From Tubiluchus corallicola (Eukaryota; Priapulida; Priapulimorpha; Priapulimorphida; Tubiluchidae), in the NCBI GenBank assembly GCA_030141605.1, contig JAQGDQ010000140.1, positions 75,001 through 139,000 of the forward strand: 64,000 bases of DNA, read 5' to 3'. Made by a program: the position numbers and the translations under genes. Every line of letters starts with the position of its first letter. The first letter of the stretch is position 1. Below the pieces are notes generated by a model that ran no database searches, was not told where the DNA came from, and saw only the letters and a list, made by a program, of their open reading frames with translations. This document shows positions 35,291 to 47,375 of this stretch, piece after piece.

Positions 35291-38200
35291 TTTGATGGTG
35301 AAGTCCGTTTTCTTGTCACCGCATTGACCCCAAATCTGCAAAATCCAATTTCTATGGGCATCTATAGTTGTCAGATTCTTTTTCTCTATAACCATAATTT
35401 AGTGGGTCACTTCAAAATTCTTTCTTGCCTTTTCGTACAAATTTTCTGCCATTTTTGTTTAGGCATATCTCCACATCCACTGTAGTTAGACAAAGAAATT
35501 TTTAACAAGCTGTAAAGTAAATTTTAAAAATAAATTCAAGTACATGTAAATAAATGTAATAAACAAATATAAACAACGTATAAACAAATTTATTGACATT
35601 TAAAGATTGTCCAAGTTCAAGATAAAGCAAGACGTTAAGGACATACATTATAAAAGGGTGCCAAAAGCATTACTCTAAATGACACTAGTCATAATGCTAT
35701 TTCATCCATGTTAAGACTTTAGCCAAAATAATACTTTCGATGCTAATATAATTACAGCAAACCATTAACAATCATGGAGCTTCATTTTAAACTTAATTGA
35801 AACTATATCTGATGTTTTTTCCAGTAAGTTTTTCCTAAAAAAAGTAACTCAACATTTCAGACATTAACACTTATGTACAGTTTACAACTCTGCTATAAGT
35901 CTCAACTCATACACCTCGAACTTCTATTAAAGGTAAAATAAACTATTAACATAAAACTAAAAGTACAGATAAAGTACTGTCAGAAAAAAATTCTATGCGA
36001 AACAAAATTTGTATTCTACAAATTCGTACTGTACAATCACACTAATTAAAATGTTAATTAAACAAACACCAATTACAAGTCTTAAATTTTATGAGAAAAG
36101 AAATATTAGAAATTTTAACACCAACAATAAATTACAACAGCATCATGAAAATTACTGCAAAATTCTTTATGTCAAGAATCAAATTTTTACATAAAATTCC
36201 ACAATATTGTATAAAAAAGAGTTATTAATATAAAAGTTTTAATGTTCTTGAAACACCATCGTTTACATTAATAATTTTTTTATAAATGATATTGTGAGAT
36301 TTTAACGTAAGAATTACGAAATCTATTTCACTGTTCCTATGAAAATCTAGTAAACTGCATTCTCATTCCTGGCTCTAAAGCAGAATTGAGAAAATATCAC
36401 GTGAACAGGTAAAATATAAAAGAAACTTTTAGAATTACATTGCAACAACAGTCTAAAGCCTGGCATGGAATACATGCAAAGTACAACATATAGCAAGAAT
36501 GAGCTATGACACTTTTACTTTTCACTTCAGAAGAAATGCAAAATTTTCATTTTTTGATTTGGTAACTAAAAAATGTCAAATAGGTTACTGGTCAAAGGGC
36601 AACCAAGACTGGAGTTACTTTTGATTTTGGTAAAAAAAAACTTCAGTTTTGGCTGTATCACAATGTGCTAGCAAAGTTGGGGAATATGATTAAGGCTAAG
36701 CTAAAGGAAAATGAAACTATAAAATTGGTGGTAAAATTGAAAAAAGTTCTGGTTAAAAGAATTTGTTAAGTAGTTACTCTAACTAATAGAATAAGTTTCC
36801 ATCCTTTTCATCATGCGAATGTTGTTCATATTTATGTCCAGGGCAATAGACCGTGACTGTGGTAGTCCAACAGTGATGTAGTTACTCAAAGCAGTAGTCG
36901 GGCGGCTCAAATCTTTTGACTGTTGCTATATCAAGATTGCAGGTATCACACAATGCATGTTACATCTTTATGGCATGTCTGACATTTAGTCCCAAAAAAA
37001 GATGCAATTCCTCTGTAGATATTAAAGTCACAGGTACCACTTTCTTAAACTTAGTGCTGCAGAAATCATTTGGTTTTGTTTTCAATGATGTTCAGATGTT
37101 ATTCAAGCAATGCATTCGTTGTTCTGCCTCGGTGAAGAAAGAACAAACCAAATGGCATCAAATTCAAAAGTTTCCGTTACTGCATATGGTAGAGCTGGCT
37201 GAAATGAGAAAGCTTTGCAACAACTCAAGAATGTCAAGCTTCTTGACAGAACTATGAGTATGTGCCAGATCCACTGTATTCTTCTTGTAGATGCACATTA
37301 CGATAAGAATCAACAGTTTCATCAACGTCAAGCATCACAAAACCATTTATCCGGTGTATGATATCCTAGGAATACAAATCTTTCCCTTTAACGCGTGCGA
37401 CTCTCTCGTATCAGGTGTCACCTGAATTTTCACAATAAGAGAAACCATCTGAAACTTCTCATCTTGGAAACCGTTCTTGAAGAAACAAAAACGACAAAAT
37501 TTCCAGCACATTCTAATCTAGACATGCTTAGTCTTGGGCAAAAGATAGTCCTTGGTTATGAAAAACATTTTAGCTGTTGTGGAATGCAATGCTTGAAATG
37601 TGCCATCTAACGTCCAATTTGATTTACGTCCAACTCCCAAGACAGACTTCCTACGTTTCAATCAATTTTACATGTTCTATTGTTTTCACCAAAGATAATG
37701 CTTTCCTGTGGTATGAGTTAAATACTATGATGTTTTAGTTTCATCTTGCATTAGGTCAGCAGAATCACAATTCAGCATAATAACTTGCTAAGATTAATCC
37801 AATCTAAGGATCAAAATTTCCATTCCTCCAGCACAGCATCATCAGAAAGAGTAAACATCGAAGCTACTGTGTGAGTAGAATTTTTAACCGGTTCGTATCA
37901 TCAAGATAAAAAACGTGTGCAGTAGGTGACTTCAAAATGTAGAAGATAAAATGAGTGCAACTAATCCCAAGAAATCTTTCGAGGTGATAAAACTGAACAA
38001 ATTACACTGCAAAACATGCAGCTTTTTGTAGGCAGTGGCAAAACTTCATCACAAACAATTTCACACTTAGTGGTTAATAGTATAACCACATGTGCATCCA
38101 CTCTTAGAGCTAATAGTCTTGAAGATCTGTTTCTCGAGAATGAGCTATAGTTTCATCTTGCAAAAAATGCACTGCAGACAATTGGCTTACACTTCTGATG

Positions 38201-39174
38201 CAAGTTGGTGAGCTGCTAAATTCCCCCTTTTGTATTCCATTACTGTCATCATAAATAGATAATTGTTAAATTGCCATTATATATCTTACTGCTTCCATTC
38301 TTGCGAGAATATGAATCTTCAGAACACGGTTGTTGTTGACGATGCTAGATGTATTGCATTTGCATAGATTTTTAAGCAACGTATCTGAATACGTTTTGAT
38401 GAACGTGTGCAAAGATTGTCCAGTCAATAAAGATGTACTGTTCTGTGTGTCCAAGAACAAACTGGGCAGAATTTATGTAATTTTCTCATGCACACAACGT
38501 TCAGCTATAAATAATCTGCAAGGCCTTCCAGATTAAATGACTCAATTATATAAGTCACTAATAAACGTTACTCAGGCTAGATCATCCAAATGGCAATCTT
38601 AAAAACACATAGTCCGAAAGTCAATCAAAATGGCAGATGATCTGTTATTGTCTTTGCCATAAATTGTTGCATGGGCAGAAGCTTTAGAAAAAGTAAAATA
38701 TCCAAAGATAATGATGATCACACCACAGCTCTAGCATGTGCATACCGCATGATGATCAGCCACAGCTCTATCATGTGCATACCGCATGTATCACTTAGTA
38801 ACGTTCTTACGTACTAAGTGCTTAATCTAAGTAACGTTTCTATGTACTAAATGGCTAATCTACATGAGCAACCAGTGTCATGTATCTGTTCCAAAGAGTA
38901 ACCTACATTTGCATGGATTTACGTACAATTGTACAAGGTTCCCTCAACAGCTAATGTTTGGTAATGGCTTCTTGATTGTATGTCGTTGTTTTCATTGATA
39001 GGCAGTGCGGAGGAATTGTGTCACAGCAGCAAAAACCGTGAGTAGATTCATGTCTTGCTGCTATAAGTCATTGTTTCTCAGTAGACAGTGTTGAGTAATT
39101 GTGCCATGACATTGCTGTTCTGTCACACAACAGTTTGTCTTCCAAAGTGAGCTTCTCAGTTATCTACAAGCAAA
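35291..39174. other. No gene recognised
   Basis: AT-rich sequence. Small local duplications at 38718-38790 (CACAGCTCTA, ATCATGTGCATACCGCATG) and 38800-38850. Open frames at 36916-37257 and 37395-37610 have no domain signature. Confidence 0.45.
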
Positions 39175-39825
39175 CTAAATGTTTGAGGTAAAGCCCTGGC
39201 GGTGAGAGCATTCGCGAGCAAAGTGGCCGACTTCGTTACAAATGTGGCATCTCAGTGCTTTGGTGCATTCGTTGGTATGGTGGCCAAATCCCCAGCACAG
39301 TTCGCACTGTTTCACTACGCAGTTGCCGGTCGTGTGCTGGGTGCTCTGACACTTGAGGCATTTTTGCACGCCAGTCAGAGCACCGCAACTGCACTCCGAA
39401 CTGGGTTTACCGCACCGAGTGCAGCGATTTGCAAACTGCTGGGAGTAGTATGACGGAGTCTTGTAGTAGACATTCAGCGGACATCCGGCCTGAGCGTGTC
39501 CGGTGCGACCGCACGTCGCACAGAATGGCTGTGTGGTTGTAGAAGGTTTCCACTGGCAATACATGGACAAATGCCCGGATTGGCCGCACTTCTCACACGC
39601 AGCCGGCTGACTTGTCGCAGTTGTAGTTGCCGTTGCCATAGAGCTCGGGGGTGCGACTTTGGCTTGCGCTTGAGACTGAGTGAATCTCTTGATGCACGTG
39701 GTTGTCACGTGACCGGCTTCTCCGCAATTTTCACACCTCCGGAGTAGAGCCGCCGCCTGCTGGCTCAAAACCTTGGGACATGTCGACCGTTTGTGGCCCA
39801 GCTCACCGCAGGTGTGACATCGCAT
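39175..39825 (-). CDS. CCHC zinc-knuckle protein (7 canonical knuckles + 1 degenerate)
   Basis: A 216-residue protein made almost wholly of C-x2-C-x4-H-x4-C knuckles: CHTCGELGHKRSTC, CENCGEAGHVTTTC, CEKCGQSGHLSMYC, CATCGRTGHAQAGC, CLKCQSTQHTTGNC, CELCWGFGHHTNEC and CHICNEVGHFAREC. A variant CTRCGKPSSECSC lacks the His. Such arrays bind single-stranded RNA or DNA; CNBP and AIR/ZCCHC7-like proteins are family examples. The number and spread of knuckles argue against retroviral or retrotransposon Gag, which has one to three. The ATG at 39825 is usable, but the frame stays open upstream to a possible acceptor (TTTTAG|T at 39854), adding RKKKVEDPG in phase 2, so a 5' exon may exist. None was found. 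It is clearly more GC-rich than its surroundings. It lies between the end of gene A and gene B on the same strand. Ends TAG. Confidence 0.85.
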   Translation of the reverse strand: MRCHTCGELGHKRSTCPKVLSQQAAALLRRCENCGEAGHVTTTCIKRFTQSQAQAKVAPPSSMATATTTATSQPAACEKCGQSGHLSMYCQWKPSTTTQPFCATCGRTGHAQAGCPLNVYYKTPSYYSQQFANRCTRCGKPSSECSCGALTGVQKCLKCQSTQHTTGNCVVKQCELCWGFGHHTNECTKALRCHICNEVGHFARECSHRQGFTSNI

Positions 39826-40135
39826 TCCGGGGTCCTCTACCTTCTTTTTACGACTAAAACGAAACGTAGTTTTGAGTTAAATTCAATTCATTTCAATTTT
39901 GACATGGCAACAATGCACATACACTAACAGAATTACTAAAATATCTGTAAACTATAATTTTTTATCATCGGTGTACTTTGTCAAGAATGCAAATAATTTC
40001 ATGCAAATACAATTTCATAATAATTTCATGTCAATGCTGTAATATATAGGTAATGCCTATACTTTTCAATCCAATTCACTATTAAGCCACTAGGTACATC
40101 GCCGTAACCACCTATGTGCAAATAGCAATAGATTA

Positions 40136-40600
40136 CATTAAGTCCTCGCTTAACAACTCCCCATTTAACGACGTTTCATTTAATGACGCATATCATTTGA
40201 TACCTTTTTGGGCTTGACGACGCACATTTCGCTTTAACGACAATTTTTTTACTTTGCTAAAGGTAAGGTCGCCCGATGGCTCAGTTTTGACTCTGTAGTG
40301 TTTATTGTTCAATCGCTGACTAGAGTTAAATGTTAATGAAAGAAAAAACGCTATAGCTAGGTATTGGTAAATAAAATATATAGGTGGTTTCAGGCAAACA
40401 GGAAGACATTAATCAGCAGAAATATAAATAAAACTCGTAGAATGTTTAACCTATATTAAGCAGTATTGATTTTTGTCTCTGGAATGTATCTCAATTCTTT
40501 TACATTACTTTCCATGGAAGTCTTGGCTTCGTTTAATGATGTTTCGCTTAACGTCGCGTTTTGTTGGAACGCATTAGCATTGTTAAGCGAGGACTTACTG
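40136..40600. mobile_element. MITE with TA target duplication, family 1 copy a
   Basis: A 465-bp element with terminal inverted repeats (left CATTAAGTCCTCGCTTAACAA, right end in inverse GTAAGTCCTCGCTTAACAA) flanked by TA. Subterminal TTAACGACG-type motifs repeat. Shares its right half with 49910-50589. TIR and TA duplication fit a pogo/Tigger-like nonautonomous mariner element. Confidence 0.85.
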
Positions 40601-40602
40601 TA

Positions 40603-42442
40603 TAAAAAACCTCAAAAAACAACTGTATGTCAAACTTTATTAATGAACTGTTTGAAAATATGTAAAGGGAAATAAAAAAAAGGGTAAACTCAAATTTAAA
40701 TTTTTTATCCAGCAGAAAAAACCTGTAGAAAAGCATCGTTTCACAAAAACAACCATGTTCTACACACATCGTGCTAAATGATTTTAATATAAACGGGTAA
40801 CAATGTTTTATTTATTCTGAAGTGAATGCACAAAACTGTATTTAAAAGAACACCAAAAAATAGTGTTAAAAAAACTTCTAAAGAAAAGAACGAATCTAGC
40901 AATGTGGGTGCCAAATTGGCATTTCAGAAAATGGGCACCTTTACTGCATACAAGGAAAACACAACTGGTCTGACAAATCCATCGGGCAACAGTCCACCGA
41001 ATTCAAGACTGAAAACGTCGCTTGATTTCGCAAAGTGGGTAAAATTGACTTCTTACTTAGTAATGGTTACCAGACTATCGAAATTCAGACAGTTTGCGTT
41101 CAAATTTTCTGATTCACGTTTGCTTGTGAGAAAGTAAGAAATCACCAAATAAGAGCCAGAAAGCCAATTCTTGCATTGCATAACTTTCCACACTGAAGTG
41201 ACCAAAGGTTTGAGTCTAGGTTAGCCTCTTTTTTTCACAAGATACTTCTGAGCCCCCTCTTACAGTGTAGCAATGAATGTTGGTCCTCTTTAATGACCTT
41301 ACATCATTTTGCTGTGTGTCACTGTTGCTTTTCCACTGATATCATATTGATTGTAGCTTTCAAATGCCTGTGTTTGAGGACATCTTCATATTTCCAGGGG
41401 CATCCTCGTCTTCAAAAGAGGTAGAAGAGATAGTATTGCATAATTTTCCAAAGTAAAGTTACCAAAGGCTCAGTTTCTGATCTCTTCTTTGTTAGTATTG
41501 TCAAGAAAGCTGACCATTCACAGCTATTGCTGACAGGAAGATGCTGCGGATTAAACCTGCTGACAGCCATTCTGAGGAATTCTTTTAACAAAGTGGCCTT
41601 TGCACTGGCTTTTTCTACTGTGAAGCACAATTCCTCTGGAGATTTTTAAAAGTTTTTCGAGATGCCAAGTTGAAGGCTCATTAATGGATATGAGTGCAAC
41701 ACAATGTGCAGAGTACAAGTGTAAACTGCAAGCAAGACTTTTAGTCTTAATCTCAGGTTTGTGTCACTGATGTCACATGATAGCCAAGATTTTAGTTTGT
41801 CAAACACAACAGAGGCAACCTGAATCCTGCTTCACAGACCTGTGCTACTTCACTACCATTCACTACAAGATGACCCAGCAGTCTTGGTCAAGTGCCTCTT
41901 CACATTCTAGTCGAGCTCAGTTATGTCCAGTGTTGACCGATGTAAAACTAGAAGTAACAGCAATGATTGTTTTGCCAGTTCTTGTAAATGTAAGAACTCA
42001 TTCCTTGTGTATACACATCACAGGAAGCTAAAACAGAAGACTTGTCAAGCTGCTAGTTAATAGTAATGTACACTGATCTGTCTCATCCAACATCCAGAAC
42101 ATATGTGGCAGACCTACGCCTTGGCAGCCAGTCTTGCAAAGTGGATCGAATGACCGATAAGAAAGTGATATTTAATTTTGTACTATTTTTTAACACTGAG
42201 CTCAGTAAAAAAACCAGACCTTCTTGTTCGTGCCACGATGAAATTCATGAATTACTTTCCGAAAAACTTCTGAATAGCCGTATCTTGATTACAGAGGTTT
42301 CACGCACAAGTCTGTGTAGAACACAGAAATCTACAGTGAAAAGTATCAGCAAAAATGTGTCATTTGTCTAGCACTATCTAAATTCCTTGCCATTTCCTTT
42401 CCGAGAAAGTGATAACACAAAATTACAATACGATTTTTATAA
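40603..42442. other. No gene recognised; includes 3' flank of gene A
   Basis: A plus-strand 103-codon frame at 40826-41137 is Lys/Ser/Thr-rich without a domain. Two phrases near 41180 and 41440 (CATAACTTTCCA / CATAATTTTCCA ... CCAAAGG) form a weak direct repeat. On the minus strand an ATTAAA at 42176-42171 might serve gene A as a polyadenylation signal; no AATAAA was seen close to the stop. Confidence 0.4.
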
Positions 42443-42536
42443 TCATTCTTGCTGTTCTTCGGCTAATAAACCGTAATGATTACACCATTCTTGAGCTCCG
42501 GCAAATTCTAGCCAATCATCAAAAAATTCTAAAAGC
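42443..42536 (-). CDS. Gene A exon 14 (terminal)
   Basis: Acceptor TTTGCTTCAG, phase 2 in. It reads LLEFFDDWLEFAGAQEW, CNHYGLLAEEQQE and stops at TGA 42445-42443. An amphipathic, acidic and aromatic tail that looks like a folded protein end. Confidence 0.8.
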
Positions 42537-45500
42537 CTGAAGCAAAAAAAGAAATTTCTTTGTTCTCAAGGCATTGCATGTATCAATTTTTCGAGAGTTT
42601 CCAGAATTTGCTGCATGAATAACATTTAGAGAAAAAATTATTCATGTTTCTTGACGATACATTAATCAGTAGATGAGGGCGTTACCATAGCTCATTGAGA
42701 ATAGTTCTTAAAAGGACTCCTGGCTCTTGCTGTTTATCATTTATTTCATTCATATCTGCATAATTTTGGTTTGTGTGTGGCACAGTGGCCAAGCACTGCG
42801 GTGCATAGTTGCTGATCCAGATGTTTCATGTTGAATCCCACTGATGACGAAATTTTAACGAGTTGTATTCCACGCTAACAGAACTTTCCGGCCGCTTTCA
42901 TGGGTCTACGCTGGCAATGCGCTGCTTTAAATGATTACCTTTTCACGCACTCCTGAAAGAAGGTAGCCAACTAACTACCTGTCATTTTTGTGTGCTGAGG
43001 TTACAAAAATAGACGCCAAAGCCAAAACCTTCTGGCATGGGTCTGTCTCCTTTGTTTCGGCAGTATACATTTGAACTATCACAAATTTTTTTAAATACTC
43101 CTTAGAACATTTACACGTATAAACAGTACTTTAATTTTCCTAACTTTGAACTTACCTATTTTAACTGTGTAGCTAATTCAAGTATTTTCAGTTTTTAACT
43201 GATAAATGCCTATCAAAACAGTTTGAAAGTCTGAAACTGAAACATTTTTATACAGTTAAAGACTTGTTGTAAACGAGATTGTAAGCAAGCAAAAGCTTGT
43301 CAACCATTTTAACACTTAAATATATTGAGAGGTTTGGTAGCAGCACATCCCTGTAAAATAATATTTCTAAGAACTATATGGATGCTATACGACATCATGA
43401 ACAAAATAAATGACTACGTCCAACATGTATTATAACAAACAATGTTTACATTTAATCAACATTCTGTTTATAAAACTATCACAAAAGAAAAAACACTGTA
43501 TTTAGAAAGTAAGTATCAAAACAGAACACATGAATACATAAAGATAAATACATAAATCGGTGTGCTTCAGTAACACTAAATAAGACAAGTAGTCGATCTT
43601 GTACGTCAAAATATCGAAAAATTAAGACTTACCCGATCGCATGTTGCATATCAAAACACAACACATGAATACATAAAGATAAATACATAAATCGGTGTGC
43701 TTCAGTAACACTAAATAAGACAAGTAGTCGATCTTGTACATCAAAATATCGAAAAATTAAGACTTACCCGATCGCATGTTGCAGCTGCATAACCAACGAA
43801 GCCTGTCGATTCTTTTCAAGTGTTATCTACACAATAAATTAACAATCAATGGTCTTACAAGTGGTCAGTGGTCATAGTCACTGGTCTTACAAGTGGTCAA
43901 TGGCCACAGTCAGTGGTTACAATCAGTAGTCTTACAAGTGGCCAATGGCCAAAATCAGTGTTGCTGTGTTATAAAGCTTTGCTTCTTGACCACCATGAAG
44001 CATCTATTTCTTGTTGATAAACTATTATGTACTTAATATACTTCTGTTAAATTTTTGTAATTATATTTGGAATTTTTCCCTAGCTATACCACACTATAGT
44101 ACACTAATGTAGTTCTGTAAAAAATTATTGTAACTATATTTCATTTTCCTAGTTATAGTGTATATTATAAAGATAATAATGCAAGTTCAATGTAAAAATA
44201 CATGCTGAAGTGATAATAAATTACAAATTACAATAATTACAAATCGAAGGTAGTTCATAATGCATTAAGTACACAATTAAAACCTGGATAATAATAATTA
44301 AACCGTAAATTAAATGTGCTGTACTCAGCAGCAACTGATTGCAAAACTGGTTTGCAGAGATAGACTTCCTAAGTAGTGTACATAACTAAATTATTCATGT
44401 AGGAAGGTCTTTCGGTCACCCAAGTAAATGTACAACACACTGCACTAGCTACGCACGAACGATACTACGTACAGGTAACATATCAGTTCCAACAGTGAAA
44501 TTCACAAGCTTACTGGCCGAAACATTTTCTTTTTTCATCACATACACAAATGTCGCCAAATTAACAATCTAAAGACTAAAAATGTGTTTGTTTTTTGAAG
44601 AAATGAACATTTTTGGAGCAGATCTCAAAATTTCTTACAGCATAAATTATAAAACTCTTGAAAAAACATGCTATGCACTACAAAAACAATTACATGCCCC
44701 AATGTGCTACTTGAAATTTGGAGATTAATTCTGCATCACAGCTTTCAACTAGCGCAGTACATAAAGTTACAAATATGTCATGAACAAGACTTTGTTGATT
44801 AAAATTTTTCTTCAAAAATTGAAGGAGTTACCTTATATGCAAATGCTTGTTTCAAAAAACTTTGTAGATACTGATAATGCCTGATGGAAATTATTTTGAA
44901 ATGAAATGGTACACACGGCAAAACGAATAGCCCAATGTTATCGTATGTGGTTTGCAAATGAACGTAAGCAACACCAAAGCTGGTCAGCAAATGGATGGAT
45001 AACTGACTGGTTCAATACTCGCCGTAGGCAGTTTTATTCACCATACTGATTTTGGGCATTACCTCATTCAAGGTTCATCGATGAAGGATGTATTACCATT
45101 ATTACAATGCAAACCCGGCCAACATACACACAGACACACACATCTCTGCTGGTTCAGTAATTGATCCTATAAGATTATCCTTGACAATGAGCCAGGTTCC
45201 AGTCCAGCCACAGTTTTCAACATTAAGGGCTGCCACTGTGTGCCATTCCAGAATCATGAAAACATTAATGCCAGTTGAAAAATGTGTCATCCTAGTAAGA
45301 GAAAAGAATTCAGTACAATATTACTTTTTGCAAAAAAAAACATTACAAATTAAAGCAAAATTCGTCAGAAACCAAAGTAAGTAATAGCCTCACCCGTAAA
45401 GTACTTGGCTCTAGTACAAAACCGTGTCGCCGGGCCGATTCCTGAATTTCTTCCTTGGTGAATATAGCATGTTTCCTGAAAACAATATGTCGGATTAAAG

Positions 45501-47050
45501 CACCAAAATATACACGAATAAGAAAAATAGCAAGTTGGAACATACCAAGGTAAATTCACTAATTAAATGCCATTATTAAAGTTCAATTAATTAGTTTATA
45601 AGCAACTGCAAAGCTGCCAGTGTCCTGTATGACATGTAAAAAAAGTTGTGATGTTATACAGAACATTTTTATTTACCATTTATGAGATTGCTTTTATCAG
45701 AAATATAAAAATTTTGATAAAAATTGAGCAACAAAAGTTAATTTAAACATTGAAAACATGATAATTACTCTTTGATTTTTAATGCCTTACATCGGTTGTT
45801 TCGTTCCTGTTTTCCTTTTACAATTAACTTAATGTTGAGGATCCATCTGTGTCTCGTGTCCCAGTGGTAAAACTAAAGTTTATATGTAGTACTTGAGTTT
45901 GCATCCACACAAACGAAAACACAACACAAGAAAGCAAAGTCGAGTGCTGCCCCAGGCAGGTCAAGCTCTACCTAAGGCACTGAGCAAGAAGGACTTGCTG
46001 GATCCGAGCATATTAGTATTTCTATTCTAGTTTCTATTGTAATTATTTCAGTTGTTTGAACTTGTCATATTCAGTTCTTCGTTTTCTTCTTCTGATGCTT
46101 AACGTACAAGCATTTAAAACCAGGTTAGCATTTATTTACTATTAAGGCCAGTGTGAACCTGACTTAATAAATTTTAATTTTGTAGCCAAGGTGGCTCCAT
46201 CTAGCTAGAAATTTTAAAGTGTGGGCATTGACCTAGTTAGGTTTTTATTATGCTGTTCTGTAGTATGAGTGAACATGTGTCTAGTGCAAGTTAGCGGAAT
46301 TTTTCATTAGAGATATGCCGCAACGATAAATAAAGATCAGTGGTTCACATGAAAATTCAACTGAGACTTTTGAAGTTGTCGTAAATGCCTCTCAGAGACA
46401 CTATTTACGGCTACTATTTTCACACACAAAGTTCTCACACTACAGTTACAACGCATGCTTACAGTGAAATTATAACACAGAGTTCCAACATTATTCTAAT
46501 CAGAATAGAAAAACTTTGTTAAAGTCCATAGCTGCTCAATGGCCTACTGACCGTGTACTAAGCTTGTACTCTACTTTTCAAAAATATAGGACATTATTCT
46601 AAAAAATATAGGACATTTTTTAAAAAAATAGGAATTATAGGACATTTTTCCTTAAAGACGAAGGTTTCTAACCTTACACTACAGCAATTTTCACAATTTC
46701 TTTGCAAAAGTAAATGCTCTATAATTGTGGACTCCATTACTATTCTGCATACAACAACTGACATCATTACAAAATTTTAAAAAGCACTTGAAGGCACACC
46801 TGTTAAAGCAGCATTATGGATAATAGCTTTACCTGTATATGTTTATGTGTGAATTATGTTGGCAACAATTTTATGATGGCTCTTAAAATCATCTTATAAT
46901 CCTATAGCACTATTTACAAATGTAGTAAATCATGTGATTTTAGAATACTTAATTCTGTAATAATTGTATGTGTAACTGCAAGTTATAACAGACTTTTTAA
47001 TTTAGAGTGCATCCAGATCACTTGATGTGATGCACTACATAAATAATAAA

Positions 47051-47144
<94 letters not shown>

Positions 47145-47319
47145 TACTACTAATACTACTACTACTACTACCACTACCACTACCACTACCACTACTACCA
47201 CTACCACTACCACTACCACTTCCACTACCACTACCACTACCACTACCACTACCACTACCACTACAACTACCACTACCACTACCACTACAACTACTACTAC
47301 TACTACTACTACCACTACA

Positions 47320-47375
<56 letters not shown>

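Noticed and set aside
34392-35395. Minus-strand repeat proteins
   Set aside because: Products of the 70-bp noncoding array; the frame changes between units because 70 is not a multiple of three.
39202-39747. Plus-strand frames opposite the knuckle gene
   Set aside because: Antisense shadows of a GC-rich coding sequence; the minus frame has eight ordered knuckles.
39175-39825. Retroviral or retrotransposon Gag
   Set aside because: Eight knuckles with no neighbouring protease, reverse transcriptase or terminal repeats; Gag proteins carry far fewer knuckles.
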